Positions 53,460-61,076 of a DNA stretch of 64,000 bases are shown one piece after another. Source of the DNA: Chryseobacterium mucoviscidosis. Lineage in GTDB: Bacteria > Bacteroidota > Bacteroidia > Flavobacteriales > Weeksellaceae. The stretch's first letter is position 1. Every line of letters begins with the position of its first letter. A program made the translations under genes and the position numbers. The notes under the pieces are model-generated. The model searched no databases. It saw only the letters and a list, made by a program, of their open reading frames with translations, and was not told where the DNA came from. The stretch spans positions 1-64,000 of the forward strand of contig NZ_MVAG01000117.1 of assembly GCF_002177115.1 (NCBI RefSeq), written 5' to 3'.

Positions 53460-55198
53460 TGCAGAACAGAATTATCTACATATTACTCTTGATGTCTTCC
53501 GTAATTTCTTACGGGCAGGTAAATCTTTCTGTAACTCCGGATAAAACGACTTACAGCTCCAAAGAAATTGTAAATCTCAGCATTGTTCTTGAGGTAGAAG
53601 GGGCTGAATACAATCAGCAGACAAAACTTCGTCTTCCTGATTTTTCCAAATTCAATCTTATCGGAACAGGCTCACTGAGCAATGGATTTATAGATCCTGA
53701 AAGTAACGTTGCGGTTTCCCAAACCATTACAAGACTTGCTCTTGAGCCCAAACAGAAAGGAAAAGTAAAGATCGGATCTTTCCTGATTACCATCAACAAT
53801 AAAATTTATAAGACGGAACCTTTTGACATTTTTATAAAAGATGTAGAAAAGAAACCGGTGGCTGCAAACAATGCTTCAAAAGATGTTTATCTCAATATGG
53901 AGATTGACGACCGTGAAGTGTATCAGGATCAGCCTACCATTGCCGTTCTGAAAGTCTATTCAAAAAACATGGATAACTTCAGAAGGGTAAGAAATATTCA
54001 TCTTCCCGAACAGGACAATCTGGATGTTTTTCCGGTAAGCTTTACAAAATCTGAGATTGATCCTTCTGACGCAGGAAATATGGCGTCGCAGATTCTGGCT
54101 GTATTCATGGTTTTCCCGAATGAAGCCGGTTATGTAGATATTCCGGGAGTTTCGGCTTCGCTGAATTCCTACGCGCACAAAAACAAACTCGTTTCCAATA
54201 AAGTAAAAATTAACGTTAAAAAACTTCCTGAAGGTTCTCCGGAATGCTTTAAAAATGCGGTAGGAAACTTCAATGTAACGGTTGCCAATACTTCAAAAGA
54301 AAAAGTTGAGGTTAAAAAACCAATGAATGTTCTTATAAAAGTAAGCGGAGAAGGGAATCTTAAAAGCATGGAGCTTCCCAAAATTGCGGAGTCTCCGGAT
54401 TATGAATTTTTTGCACCCAAAATTACTTCACGTGTCACGGTGGGAACAGAAGGAATGAAAGGGGAGGTTTTGGCAAATTATCTTGTGATTCCTAAAAAAG
54501 CAGGAGAAATTACGATTAAAACAGAGCATTTCGCATTTTTTGATCCTTCGAACAAGGAGTATGTAGATCTTGGAGAACAGTCTTTAGCAGTAAATGCTTT
54601 TTCTCATGATCAGATCCTTGAATCCCGCACTGCGGTTGAGAAAGTGAATGAGTATACCAATACTTTTTTAGAAACGGTAAATACGCCGGTTTTAAAGACC
54701 ACTTCATTTAAAGTAAAAGAGAAAAAGAAATTTCACTGGAATGTTCTTTTTATCAATATTGCTATTTTGCTTTCCTTATTCGGGATATATCTTCTGTTTA
54801 AAACGTGGCAGAAAGAGAATAAATTATCTAAAGAAACGAAGACTCCGATGGCTTTAGGTTCTGTTGCTGAGACAGAAAATGAAATCCGTGAAAAGTTTAA
54901 AACAGATATCAACGACTATTTCGGATATTTGGAAAATCTTAAGGATAATGAAGATTATCAAAAGTTTTTTCAAACCTTCGATGAGCTTGATGAGGAAGTT
55001 AAAAGCCAATATTCTGTAAATCCGGCTGATCATTTCGCTGAGTTGCTGGAAAAAGAAAAAGGTTCAGCAATTGCCGAAGAATACAGGAATCTTATTCAGA
55101 GAGTGCAGGTTGAAAAGTATGCCCCGATAAAATCTTCCGAAGGAATGGACGAACTTTTATCAGCAATCGTTAATTTGTATTCTAAGATTAGCAAATAA
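53459..55198 (+). CDS. batD: BatD, oxygen-tolerance membrane protein
   Basis: A 579-residue membrane protein. The signal peptide ends near VISYGQ. A large periplasmic beta-rich region (about 20-420) has several Ig-like repeats (VNLSVTPDKTTYSSKEIVNLSIVLEVEGA). A TM helix is near 424-443 (WNVLFINIAILLSLFGIYLLF), and a helical cytoplasmic tail follows. Start is ATG 53459, overlapping the batC TGA (TGATG), not the TTG or GTG six and three bases upstream. In Bacteroides and Leptospira, Bat proteins help survival under oxidative stress; here the biochemical role is inferred. Confidence 0.9.
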   Translation: MQNRIIYILLLMSSVISYGQVNLSVTPDKTTYSSKEIVNLSIVLEVEGAEYNQQTKLRLPDFSKFNLIGTGSLSNGFIDPESNVAVSQTITRLALEPKQKGKVKIGSFLITINNKIYKTEPFDIFIKDVEKKPVAANNASKDVYLNMEIDDREVYQDQPTIAVLKVYSKNMDNFRRVRNIHLPEQDNLDVFPVSFTKSEIDPSDAGNMASQILAVFMVFPNEAGYVDIPGVSASLNSYAHKNKLVSNKVKINVKKLPEGSPECFKNAVGNFNVTVANTSKEKVEVKKPMNVLIKVSGEGNLKSMELPKIAESPDYEFFAPKITSRVTVGTEGMKGEVLANYLVIPKKAGEITIKTEHFAFFDPSNKEYVDLGEQSLAVNAFSHDQILESRTAVEKVNEYTNTFLETVNTPVLKTTSFKVKEKKKFHWNVLFINIAILLSLFGIYLLFKTWQKENKLSKETKTPMALGSVAETENEIREKFKTDINDYFGYLENLKDNEDYQKFFQTFDELDEEVKSQYSVNPADHFAELLEKEKGSAIAEEYRNLIQRVQVEKYAPIKSSEGMDELLSAIVNLYSKISK

Positions 55199-55212
55199 TT
55201 AATTTATTTTCA

Positions 55213-55220
55213 TATTTTTG
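55213..55220 (+). promoter_or_regulatory. -7 promoter element TATTTTTG of marC
   Basis: A perfect TAnnTTTG match 22 nt before the ATG at 55243, after the batD stop. Confidence 0.6.
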
Positions 55221-55242
55221 CGAAATTATTAATTGCAAGGAA

Positions 55243-55845
55243 ATGGAAATATTTAATGATTTTTCGATTAAAGAGATTGTTACCTGTTTTATGGTTCTTT
55301 TCGCAGTAATTGATATCATCGGTTCTATCCCGATTGTGGTAAGTTTACAGCAGAAATTCGGACAGATAGAAGCTGAAAAAGCAACGATTACCGCAGGAGC
55401 GATTATGCTTGTTTTCCTTTTCGTGGGAAACAAAATTCTGAAATTTATTGGTGTTGATGTTAATTCGTTCGCCATTGCGGGAGCTTTTGTGATTTTTATC
55501 ATAGCCTTGGAAATGATTCTTGGAATTGAGATCAACAAAACGTCTGAAGCAAAGGCTGCATCCATCGTTCCCATTGCATTTCCGCTGGTTGCAGGAGCCG
55601 GAACTCTAACAACTACACTGTCTCTGAAAGCCGAGTTTCATGATATTAACATTATTTTTGGAATTATTCTCAACACAATTTTCGTATATTTGGTGCTGAA
55701 ATCTGCAACGTGGCTGGAGAAGAAAATGGGCGATGCGACACTCGCTATTTTACAGAAAGTTTTCGGAATTATCCTGTTGGCGATTTCAATTAAATTATTC
55801 ACCGCGAATTTTGCGCAGTTGGTGCAGAATTACATTAATTTTTAA
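55243..55845 (+). CDS. marC: MarC-family integral membrane protein
   Basis: A 200-residue inner-membrane protein of the MarC/SnatA family with six TM helices expected. MarC itself has no proven transport function; SnatA exports small amino acids. Conserved segments are CFMVLFAVIDIIGSIPIVVSL, AIAGAFVIFIIALEMILG and AFPLVAGAGTLTTTLSLK. It lies 44 bp after batD with its own promoter, and a further small gene 5 nt downstream is co-transcribed. Confidence 0.88.
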   Translation: MEIFNDFSIKEIVTCFMVLFAVIDIIGSIPIVVSLQQKFGQIEAEKATITAGAIMLVFLFVGNKILKFIGVDVNSFAIAGAFVIFIIALEMILGIEINKTSEAKAASIVPIAFPLVAGAGTLTTTLSLKAEFHDINIIFGIILNTIFVYLVLKSATWLEKKMGDATLAILQKVFGIILLAISIKLFTANFAQLVQNYINF

Positions 55846-55850
55846 GAGTT

Positions 55851-56045
55851 ATGCAGAAGTTTTATAAAGTATTTTTGGTACTGTTCATCGTGTTTATCGC
55901 AATTAATCTTTATGCTTTAGACTGGCAATCTGATATTTTGTCTGAGGATAACCTGAAGTTTGTTTTCTCAATAGCTTCAGCGGCAATAGGTCTTATTTTG
56001 CTTTTTGTAATGAATACATGGAGCAAAATTGGAGTAAGAAAATAA
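55851..56045 (+). CDS. Small two-helix membrane protein after marC
   Basis: A 64-residue protein with TM helices at about 5-22 (FYKVFLVLFIVFIAINLY) and 38-56 (VFSIASAAIGLILLFVMN), and a short basic tail. No family is recognised. It is 5 nt after marC and followed by a terminator, so it is the last gene of the transcript. Confidence 0.75.
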   Translation: MQKFYKVFLVLFIVFIAINLYALDWQSDILSEDNLKFVFSIASAAIGLILLFVMNTWSKIGVRK

Positions 56046-56064
56046 TTGAATTACAATCTTATAT

Positions 56065-56096
56065 AAAGCCTCTTTCAGACTGAAAGAGGCTTTTTT
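56065..56096 (+). terminator. Rho-independent terminator of the marC transcript
   Basis: Perfect 13-bp stem AAAGCCTCTTTCA/TGAAAGAGGCTTT with a GAC loop and a following T-run. Confidence 0.92.
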
Positions 56097-56138
56097 ATTT
56101 CTGCTTCTTATTGCATTTTAACTCTCAAATAATAAAAC

Positions 56139-56338
56139 TCTAAAGTAAAGAGTCTTGCTCCTTTAGGAGCAGAATCTGTGTAGAAATAAGAATATATCTA
56201 TTAATCAATCCGTAGGATTGATATCTATGATACGATACATTTTATAAAGATAGCGTTCCTACGGAACGCCGAACGTCTATTCAATATGATTTCTACACAG
56301 ATAAAACTCCATAGAGTTTTCTAAAATTTTACTTTAGA
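56139..56338. repeat. Nested multi-hairpin palindromic island (family E)
   Basis: A 200-bp island. The outer arms are TCTAAAGTAAA (56139-56149) and TTTACTTTAGA (56328-56338). The middle arms are ATCTGTGTAGAAAT (56174-56187) and ATTTCTACACAGAT (56289-56302). Four short hairpins lie inside or between: TGCTCC/GGAGCA at 56156-56171, ATCAATCC/GGATTGAT at 56204-56222, GCGTTCC/GGAACGC at 56253-56269, and AAAACTC/GAGTTTT at 56303-56320. No coding potential. Confidence 0.85.
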
Positions 56339-56392
56339 CAAAATCTTGAATCTTTTGCCTCTTTTTCGGTCAAAAAAAATTAAAGAAGTTTA

Positions 56393-57364
56393 TTATTTTA
56401 AAATCGCCAGATTTTTTAGAACAGCTTCAGATTTCAGTTCAGTTTCTGTCCATTCTTTTTCGGGATTGCTTTGTGCGGTAATTCCGCCACCTACAAATAA
56501 ATAAACCGTATTTTTATACAGTTTTGAACAGCGAAGATTAACAAAATACTGTACCGTTTCATCAGTCTCAATTTTAATATATCCTGCGTACAGTTCGCGC
56601 GGAAATTTTTCAATCTTCTGAATTTCTTCTTTACAAAAATCTTTCGGAATTCCGCAAACAGCAGGAGTGGGATGTAATTCCTGAATAATCTGATCTAAGT
56701 TTTCAGGCTTAATTCGGGCTTTAAAATCGGTTCGAAGATGCTTGATGTTTCCCGAAATATGATCGTAGGTTTCAGATTCCGTTACGTTTTCAGAATACTG
56801 ATTTAAAATATTTCTGATGTATGATGTTACAGGTTTTTGTTCCTCTATTTCCTTTCCCGACCAGTTCTCAGAAACAGGAAGTGTTCCTGCGAGACTCATC
56901 GTTTCAAATTCGTGCGTTCTTTTACTGAATTTTCCTAAAACTTCTGAAAAAGCACCCATCCATGAATTTTCGTCATCGATAAAAATATATCTGAATGCAT
57001 TCGGATAGGATTGACAAAGATGATTAAAGCTCTCTTTTAAATCAATTTCTTTAAAATCGGTAAAAATTTTTCTTCTTGAATAGACCAGTTTCGGAAGTTG
57101 ATGTTCTTTGATAACCTCAATTACTTTTTCAAGATTTTTTAAATATTCTTCCTTTGTTTCGGCAACAAATCCGCTTTTGTCTTCAGGTAAAATCTCACTT
57201 GAAATTGCTGTCTGATTAAAATTTTCAGGATTTAATTCAATAATTTTTCCTCCAAAATCCAATCGTTCCAATCCATCAAAAGAATAAAAACTGATAGGGT
57301 TTTCGCCGGAATTTTCATCTGTGGAATACAGTTTTTCGTCGAATGGAAATTTGAAATAAATCAT
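56393..57364 (-). CDS. menF: Isochorismate synthase-type chorismate-binding enzyme
   Basis: Converts chorismate to isochorismate, the first step of menaquinone (or siderophore) synthesis; cytoplasmic. It has 323 residues, shorter than the usual ~390-430, so the N-terminal region is reduced. The C-terminal catalytic domain is complete: SLAGTLPVSENW, KEIEEQKPVTSYI, LHPTPAVCGIPK and LFVGGGITAQSNPEKEWTETELKS. The pairing with menC elsewhere in the window favours menaquinone. It lies 21 nt after the broken barrel gene, on the same strand, and could be co-transcribed with it. EntC-type enzymes share these motifs. Confidence 0.85.
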   Translation of the reverse strand: MIYFKFPFDEKLYSTDENSGENPISFYSFDGLERLDFGGKIIELNPENFNQTAISSEILPEDKSGFVAETKEEYLKNLEKVIEVIKEHQLPKLVYSRRKIFTDFKEIDLKESFNHLCQSYPNAFRYIFIDDENSWMGAFSEVLGKFSKRTHEFETMSLAGTLPVSENWSGKEIEEQKPVTSYIRNILNQYSENVTESETYDHISGNIKHLRTDFKARIKPENLDQIIQELHPTPAVCGIPKDFCKEEIQKIEKFPRELYAGYIKIETDETVQYFVNLRCSKLYKNTVYLFVGGGITAQSNPEKEWTETELKSEAVLKNLAILK

Positions 57365-57385
57365 TGTTTGAAGCTTTTTAGAAAA

Positions 57386-58279
57386 TCAGAGTCGGGAAAT
57401 AATATAAGAAATTCCAACATTGATTTTTCTTTCTGCAAAGGTATTATTAGTCTTAAAAATCTCAAAATCAAAGTCAGGGTTTTTTAAGGAAATATTTTTG
57501 ATGCTGTAATGCTGATATTCCGCAGAAATGATGAAACGTCGCAGCAATCTGTACTGAAGCCCCAAAGAAAATCCGAGATTGGTCTGTGTGCTTTTAAAAT
57601 CTTCCAGTTTGGTTAAAGCGTCATTTTCAGGAGTCAGAAACTGCATTTTATAAGTCTGATTATTTAGCAAAATTCCTGCAAACGGACGGAAGTTTTTCCA
57701 GTTATACATCAGTTTAAGCTGAAGTGCAAACTCAAAATGTTCATTATTAAACTTCTGAAATTGAAGCGGCTGATTATCTTCGGTAAAATAATATCCGTTC
57801 AGAAAGGTGTCTTCTTTGTTGGCATCGAGATCGAAGGATGAATTCCAATGATACGCATTTGCTGAAACTCATACTAAAAACTGAGAATCAAAGAAACTTT
57901 TGGAAGCCCAGATTCCGAGATTTTCCCCGAACTGTGGTTTATTTTCTAAAGACCAGTTTGCACTTTTTATGCCAAATCCACCTTCAATTCCGTACTGAAA
58001 GGTCGCCGGTTTTCGCAATCTTGCTCTTCTTGAAGCCCTCTGTTTGTCGATTTCCTGTTTGTAAGCATCCGTAACAAATTTCGTTTCCTGAACGGTTGGT
58101 GTTTTCATCACAACATCATTCAACCTGAATTTTAAAGGCTTCATAAGATATACGGTATCATAAACGACTACTTTTTCGTAGACGTAAACCGTATCAATTT
58201 TCTTTTTCCTGATTTTCTGTGCAAACGAAAAGTTAACACAGGCGATGAGAAAAAGAAGTATTATTTTTTGGAAGGACAT
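57386..58279 (-). pseudogene. Outer-membrane beta-barrel gene interrupted by an in-frame TGA
   Basis: A single reading frame of 298 codons from ATG 58279 to 57386 is broken by one TGA at 57871-57869. The N-terminal 136 residues have a signal peptide (cleavage near NFSFAQK), DTVYVYEKVVVYDTVYL and the start of a barrel. After the TGA the same frame continues with barrel-like sequence (VSANAYHWNSSFDLDANK, NNEHFEFALQLKLMYNW, then LGFSLGLQYRLLRRF, ending GISYIISRL). The flanking residues suggest a lost Gly, since GGA to TGA is one change. It is probably a nonsense pseudogene, though readthrough or a sequencing error is possible. It sits 15 nt after the sigma gene. Confidence 0.8.
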
Positions 58280-58294
58280 ATTCTGCTTTTCAAT

Positions 58295-59410
58295 TTATTT
58301 TTCAATAAATACGGTGTCTCTTTTAATGATTTTTTTAACGACAATTATTTTCTGCTGAGTTTCTTCAATGGTGTCGTTTGCAGCCGTTTTTTTTAAAACC
58401 GGTCTGCTTTTCAATCCTGTTTCATCGTCATTTATTTTTGTTTTTGAAGTGTTTTTCTCTTCAATTATATTTGTTGCTGACTGATTTACAGCATCATTGT
58501 CTGATTTTTCTTTTTTATCGAAATTGATAGTTTCTAAATATTCTTTAATCTCTTTATTTTTTATTTCACCTTTGTTTTTAAAAGTTGATGAAACTGAATC
58601 ATGATCGGTTGTGAAAAACGAATTTTTCGGATTTATAAAAAAAACGGACAGAACGATGATGATTAAAAACGTTCCTCCAATTATTATTTTCTTTTTCAGG
58701 CTTTTACCGGATGATGAAAATGCAACATTATCAATTTTAAGATCGGAAGGAATCTGCAATTTTTTTGATGGCGGAATGGTAAAATCAGCAAATTTGCTTT
58801 TGAATGTCTGCGCCCAAAGCAATCCGCCAAGTCCGAAAATAACAAGCAGTTGAGCCATTTTTTTCTTCGGAGTATTTTGATTGACAAAATTCTTCATCAG
58901 ATAATTCTGAACCGCTTTTTTCGCTCTCAAAAGGTGAGATTTTGAGGTGTTTATGGTAATTCCCAATAAACCGGAAATTTCTGCATGAGAATGATTTTCA
59001 ATAAAATACAGATTGAAAACGGATTTATGATGGGATGGAAGACTGTCGATGGAAGACAGCAGTTCTTCACTGGTAAAGTCGTAAACGAATACATTTTTCT
59101 CTTCTAATAAATGATGGTCCATTTCTGAATAGGTATCTGGGATTTCCGAAGGTTCTGTAGTTACAAAAGTATCTTTGCTGTGTTTGCGGATGTGTTGCAG
59201 TGCATTATTTACCACAATTTTTTTCAGCCAGGCAAAGAGAGCCTTTTCGTCATTCAACTGATCGTTTTTCTGGATTGCGGTAATAAAGCTGTCCTGCACG
59301 ATGTCTTCTGCCGTGTAAATATCATCAATATATCTTCTGCATATTCCCAGAAGTTTCGGGGAATAATCGAGATAGATTTTCTGCCAGTTGAAGTTGCTGT
59401 TTTGCTTCAT
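58295..59410 (-). CDS. ECF sigma factor with C-terminal membrane segment
   Basis: A 371-residue protein. Residues 1-170 are an ECF sigma factor: region 2 about 10-75 (AEDIVQDSFITAI, FAWLKKIVVNNALQHIRK) and region 4 about 113-168 (LPSHHKSVFNLYFIENHSHAEISGLLGITINTSKSHLLRA). It continues with a weak hydrophobic helix at 185-201, a basic linker (GKSLKKK), a strong TM helix at 241-259 (IIIGGTFLIIIVLSVFFI), and a ~110-residue charged tail ending KIIKRDTVFIEK. Such a fusion would tether the sigma factor to the membrane and may replace a separate anti-sigma factor. It precedes the barrel gene by 15 nt; the barrel's N-terminus shares a DTV-[YF]-type motif with the tail. Confidence 0.85.
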   Translation of the reverse strand: MKQNSNFNWQKIYLDYSPKLLGICRRYIDDIYTAEDIVQDSFITAIQKNDQLNDEKALFAWLKKIVVNNALQHIRKHSKDTFVTTEPSEIPDTYSEMDHHLLEEKNVFVYDFTSEELLSSIDSLPSHHKSVFNLYFIENHSHAEISGLLGITINTSKSHLLRAKKAVQNYLMKNFVNQNTPKKKMAQLLVIFGLGGLLWAQTFKSKFADFTIPPSKKLQIPSDLKIDNVAFSSSGKSLKKKIIIGGTFLIIIVLSVFFINPKNSFFTTDHDSVSSTFKNKGEIKNKEIKEYLETINFDKKEKSDNDAVNQSATNIIEEKNTSKTKINDDETGLKSRPVLKKTAANDTIEETQQKIIVVKKIIKRDTVFIEK

Positions 59411-59589
59411 AATTTAATTCGCGGCAAATAGTAGGTTTTTATTTACCGGAAGTTTTATTAAAATTTTGACCTTTTCAAGATAAAGTTAAATCTTTATATA
59501 AATGAACAGTGCCGATAAAAAATAAATTTAAAGTTTTCATGGTTATTATTTTCTTATAAGATGCAGAGAAAATAAAAGGTTGCAGCAGG

Positions 59590-59622
59590 AAAATAAAAAA
59601 AGCTCAAATTTTTTTTGAGCTT
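59590..59622 (-). terminator. Terminator of the thioesterase gene
   Basis: Stem AAGCTCAAA/TTTGAGCTT at 59600-59608 and 59614-59622. On the minus strand a T-run follows. It lies 26 nt past the gene's stop. Confidence 0.75.
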
Positions 59623-59647
59623 GGTATTTTTTAGTGAAAATTAAATC

Positions 59648-60082
59648 TTATCGGTTGATGATATTGTTCGTCATCGTGGTATGATTGATGAGCTGACCTT
59701 TTTCATCGCGGATCTCAATTTCTGAAACATGCATCGTTTTTCCTTTTCGGATAAATCTTGCAACGGCTGTTACGATTCCGTCTTTTTTGCTTCTTAAATG
59801 GTTGGAATTGATGTTGGTTCCCACTCCGAAATATTTTGTACCATCAATAAAAATATTAGACAGGCTTGAACCCATGGTTTCTGCTAAAACACAGCTTGCG
59901 CCACCGTGCATAATTCCGAAAGGCTGATGAATTTTTGGTGAAACAGGCATGGTTGCCGTTAATGTTTCATTGTCAACATCAATATCCGTGAATTTGATAT
60001 CCAGAGTTTTTGCAAACGTTTCTCCGCCCCAGTTGTTGATGAATTCTAATATTTCTTCCTTGCTTTTATCTTTTATGAACAT
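59648..60082 (-). CDS. PaaI-type hotdog thioesterase
   Basis: Hydrolyses acyl-CoA or acyl-thioesters; cytoplasmic, 144 residues, a hotdog fold of the PaaI/YbdB/MenI type. Motifs: HQPFGIMHGGASCVLAETMGS (about 53-73, with the HGG..S.LAE catalytic region) and VGTNINSNHLRSKKDGIVTA (about 85-105). It could act on DHNA-CoA in menaquinone synthesis (MenI-like), as menC and menF are in the same window, or in aromatic catabolism. The two are not separable by eye. The plsC-like gene is 80 nt upstream on the same strand. Confidence 0.85.
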   Translation of the reverse strand: MFIKDKSKEEILEFINNWGGETFAKTLDIKFTDIDVDNETLTATMPVSPKIHQPFGIMHGGASCVLAETMGSSLSNIFIDGTKYFGVGTNINSNHLRSKKDGIVTAVARFIRKGKTMHVSEIEIRDEKGQLINHTTMTNNIINR

Positions 60083-60130
60083 ATTTTTTAATAATGAATA
60101 ATAAGTAATTGGTAATGAGTAATTTTGATA

Positions 60131-60175
60131 GCTTCTAACTTCTAGCTTCTAGCCTCCATCTTCTAACTTCCAGCC
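60131..60175. repeat. Simple repeat of CTTCTAACTTCTAGC, overlapping the plsC stop
   Basis: CTTCTAACTTCTAGCTTCTAG then CCTCCATCTTCTAACTTCCAGCC. On the minus strand it reads GGAAGTTAGAAG, supplying the last two codons and TAG of the acyltransferase. A related motif (GGATGGAAGCTGGAGGCAAG) is at 48678. Confidence 0.7.
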
Positions 60176-60759
60176 TGAGTATCATTCCCCATGATATTCG
60201 GGTTCCAGTTTTCCGGGATTTTAGGAACAATATCATTTTTTACATAGTAATCCTGAATTTCCTGCATAATTTCTGTAAACGGTGCAGATGCAATTCTTTC
60301 GTAGGGAATGGTATAGCCAAGATAAATGATTTTTCTTTTAAAATCTCCGGCCGCGAGAACGATAGGAACTTTAGCCGCTAAAGCCATGTGATAAAAACCT
60401 TTTCTCCATTTCGGAACCCAGCTTCTTGTTCCTTCGGGAGTGATGACCAGACTAAAATCGTCTTTTTCAAACTGTTTGGCTACGAAATTCACCAGATCAT
60501 TCTTCTGGCTTCTGTCGATCCCGATTCCGCCCAGACCTTTTACAACGCTTCCGTACCAAGCTTTGGTATGTGCATCTTTGATGATGATTTTTAATGGTTT
60601 TTTCAGAGACCAGTAGGAAAGATTTCCTAAAATATATTCCATGTTGTGCGTGTGTGGCGCGACTACAAGAATACATCTGTTCAGAACGTTTTCGTCGCCC
60701 TGAAGAACGACTTTCCAGCCCATTAATTTTAGCAGCAGTTTGCCGATCAGCTTTCTCAT
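60163..60759 (-). CDS. PlsC-like acyltransferase with HX4E motif
   Basis: A 198-residue membrane-associated lysophospholipid acyltransferase superfamily protein. The catalytic motif region is APHTHNMEYILG at 34-45, where the usual HX4D reads H36-THNM-E41, so Asp is replaced by Glu. The substrate motif EGTRSW (about 109) and the GIDRSQKNDLV segment are present. No clear N-terminal TM helix. Transfer of an acyl chain to a phospholipid is likely but unproven given the substitution. It precedes the thioesterase and ends within a simple repeat. Confidence 0.8.
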   Translation of the reverse strand: MRKLIGKLLLKLMGWKVVLQGDENVLNRCILVVAPHTHNMEYILGNLSYWSLKKPLKIIIKDAHTKAWYGSVVKGLGGIGIDRSQKNDLVNFVAKQFEKDDFSLVITPEGTRSWVPKWRKGFYHMALAAKVPIVLAAGDFKRKIIYLGYTIPYERIASAPFTEIMQEIQDYYVKNDIVPKIPENWNPNIMGNDTQAGS

Positions 60760-60771
60760 ATAGTTTTAGAT

Positions 60772-60808
60772 TAAAAACAAAAAAGTATAACCAAAGTGGT
60801 TATACTTT
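60772..60808 (-). terminator. Terminator of the 20-residue peptide unit
   Basis: Perfect 12-bp stem AAAGTATAACCA/TGGTTATACTTT at 60782-60793 and 60797-60808, followed by T-rich sequence on the minus strand. It lies 26 nt past the peptide stop, before the acyltransferase start. Confidence 0.85.
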
Positions 60809-60834
60809 ACAAATATATTGAAATATTATCGCTC

Positions 60835-60897
60835 TTAAAACAGACTGCTGATTAAATCAACAATTTTCATTACAATTTCTAGTGCCAGTTGTACCAT
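60835..60897 (-). CDS. 20-residue amphipathic peptide
   Basis: A complete minus-strand ORF of 20 codons, ATG at 60897, TAA at 60835. The peptide starts MVQLALEIVM and ends DLISSLF. Polar residues are at positions 3, 7, 11, 14 and 17-18, a 3-4 spacing that puts them on one face of a helix, with Leu, Ile, Val and Met on the other. Net charge is about -1. It has a promoter 48 nt upstream and a strong terminator just downstream, so it is an independent transcription unit. It recalls small membrane-active peptides such as type I toxins or phenol-soluble-modulin-like peptides. It may alternatively be only part of a small RNA. Confidence 0.5.
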   Translation of the reverse strand: MVQLALEIVMKIVDLISSLF

Positions 60898-60944
60898 GAT
60901 TATTGAATTTTTATTGAGTGTTTTGGTTTTAATTTTTTACTACA

Positions 60945-60952
60945 CAAATGTA
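60945..60952 (-). promoter_or_regulatory. -7 promoter element TACATTTG of the 20-residue peptide unit
   Basis: A perfect TAnnTTTG match, 47 nt before the ATG at 60897. A TTTTG at 60976-60980 about 23 nt upstream could be the -33 element. Confidence 0.65.
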
Positions 60953-61076
60953 AAGATTTTTATTGAAACAGCGAACAAAATCTTTATATTTTTTTGTTTT
61001 CAGTGAGAGAAGAAGAGTGTGAATTTCAAACGGTTGTGTTATTCATTCACACCTTCTGCCACTCTCTGCAGTTTAG

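Noticed and set aside
61011..61059. Imperfect inverted repeat AGAAGAGTGTGAAT/ATTCACACCTTCT as a terminator of pspC
   Set aside because: The stem has a bulge and no clear T-run on the minus strand; kept only as a weak possibility.
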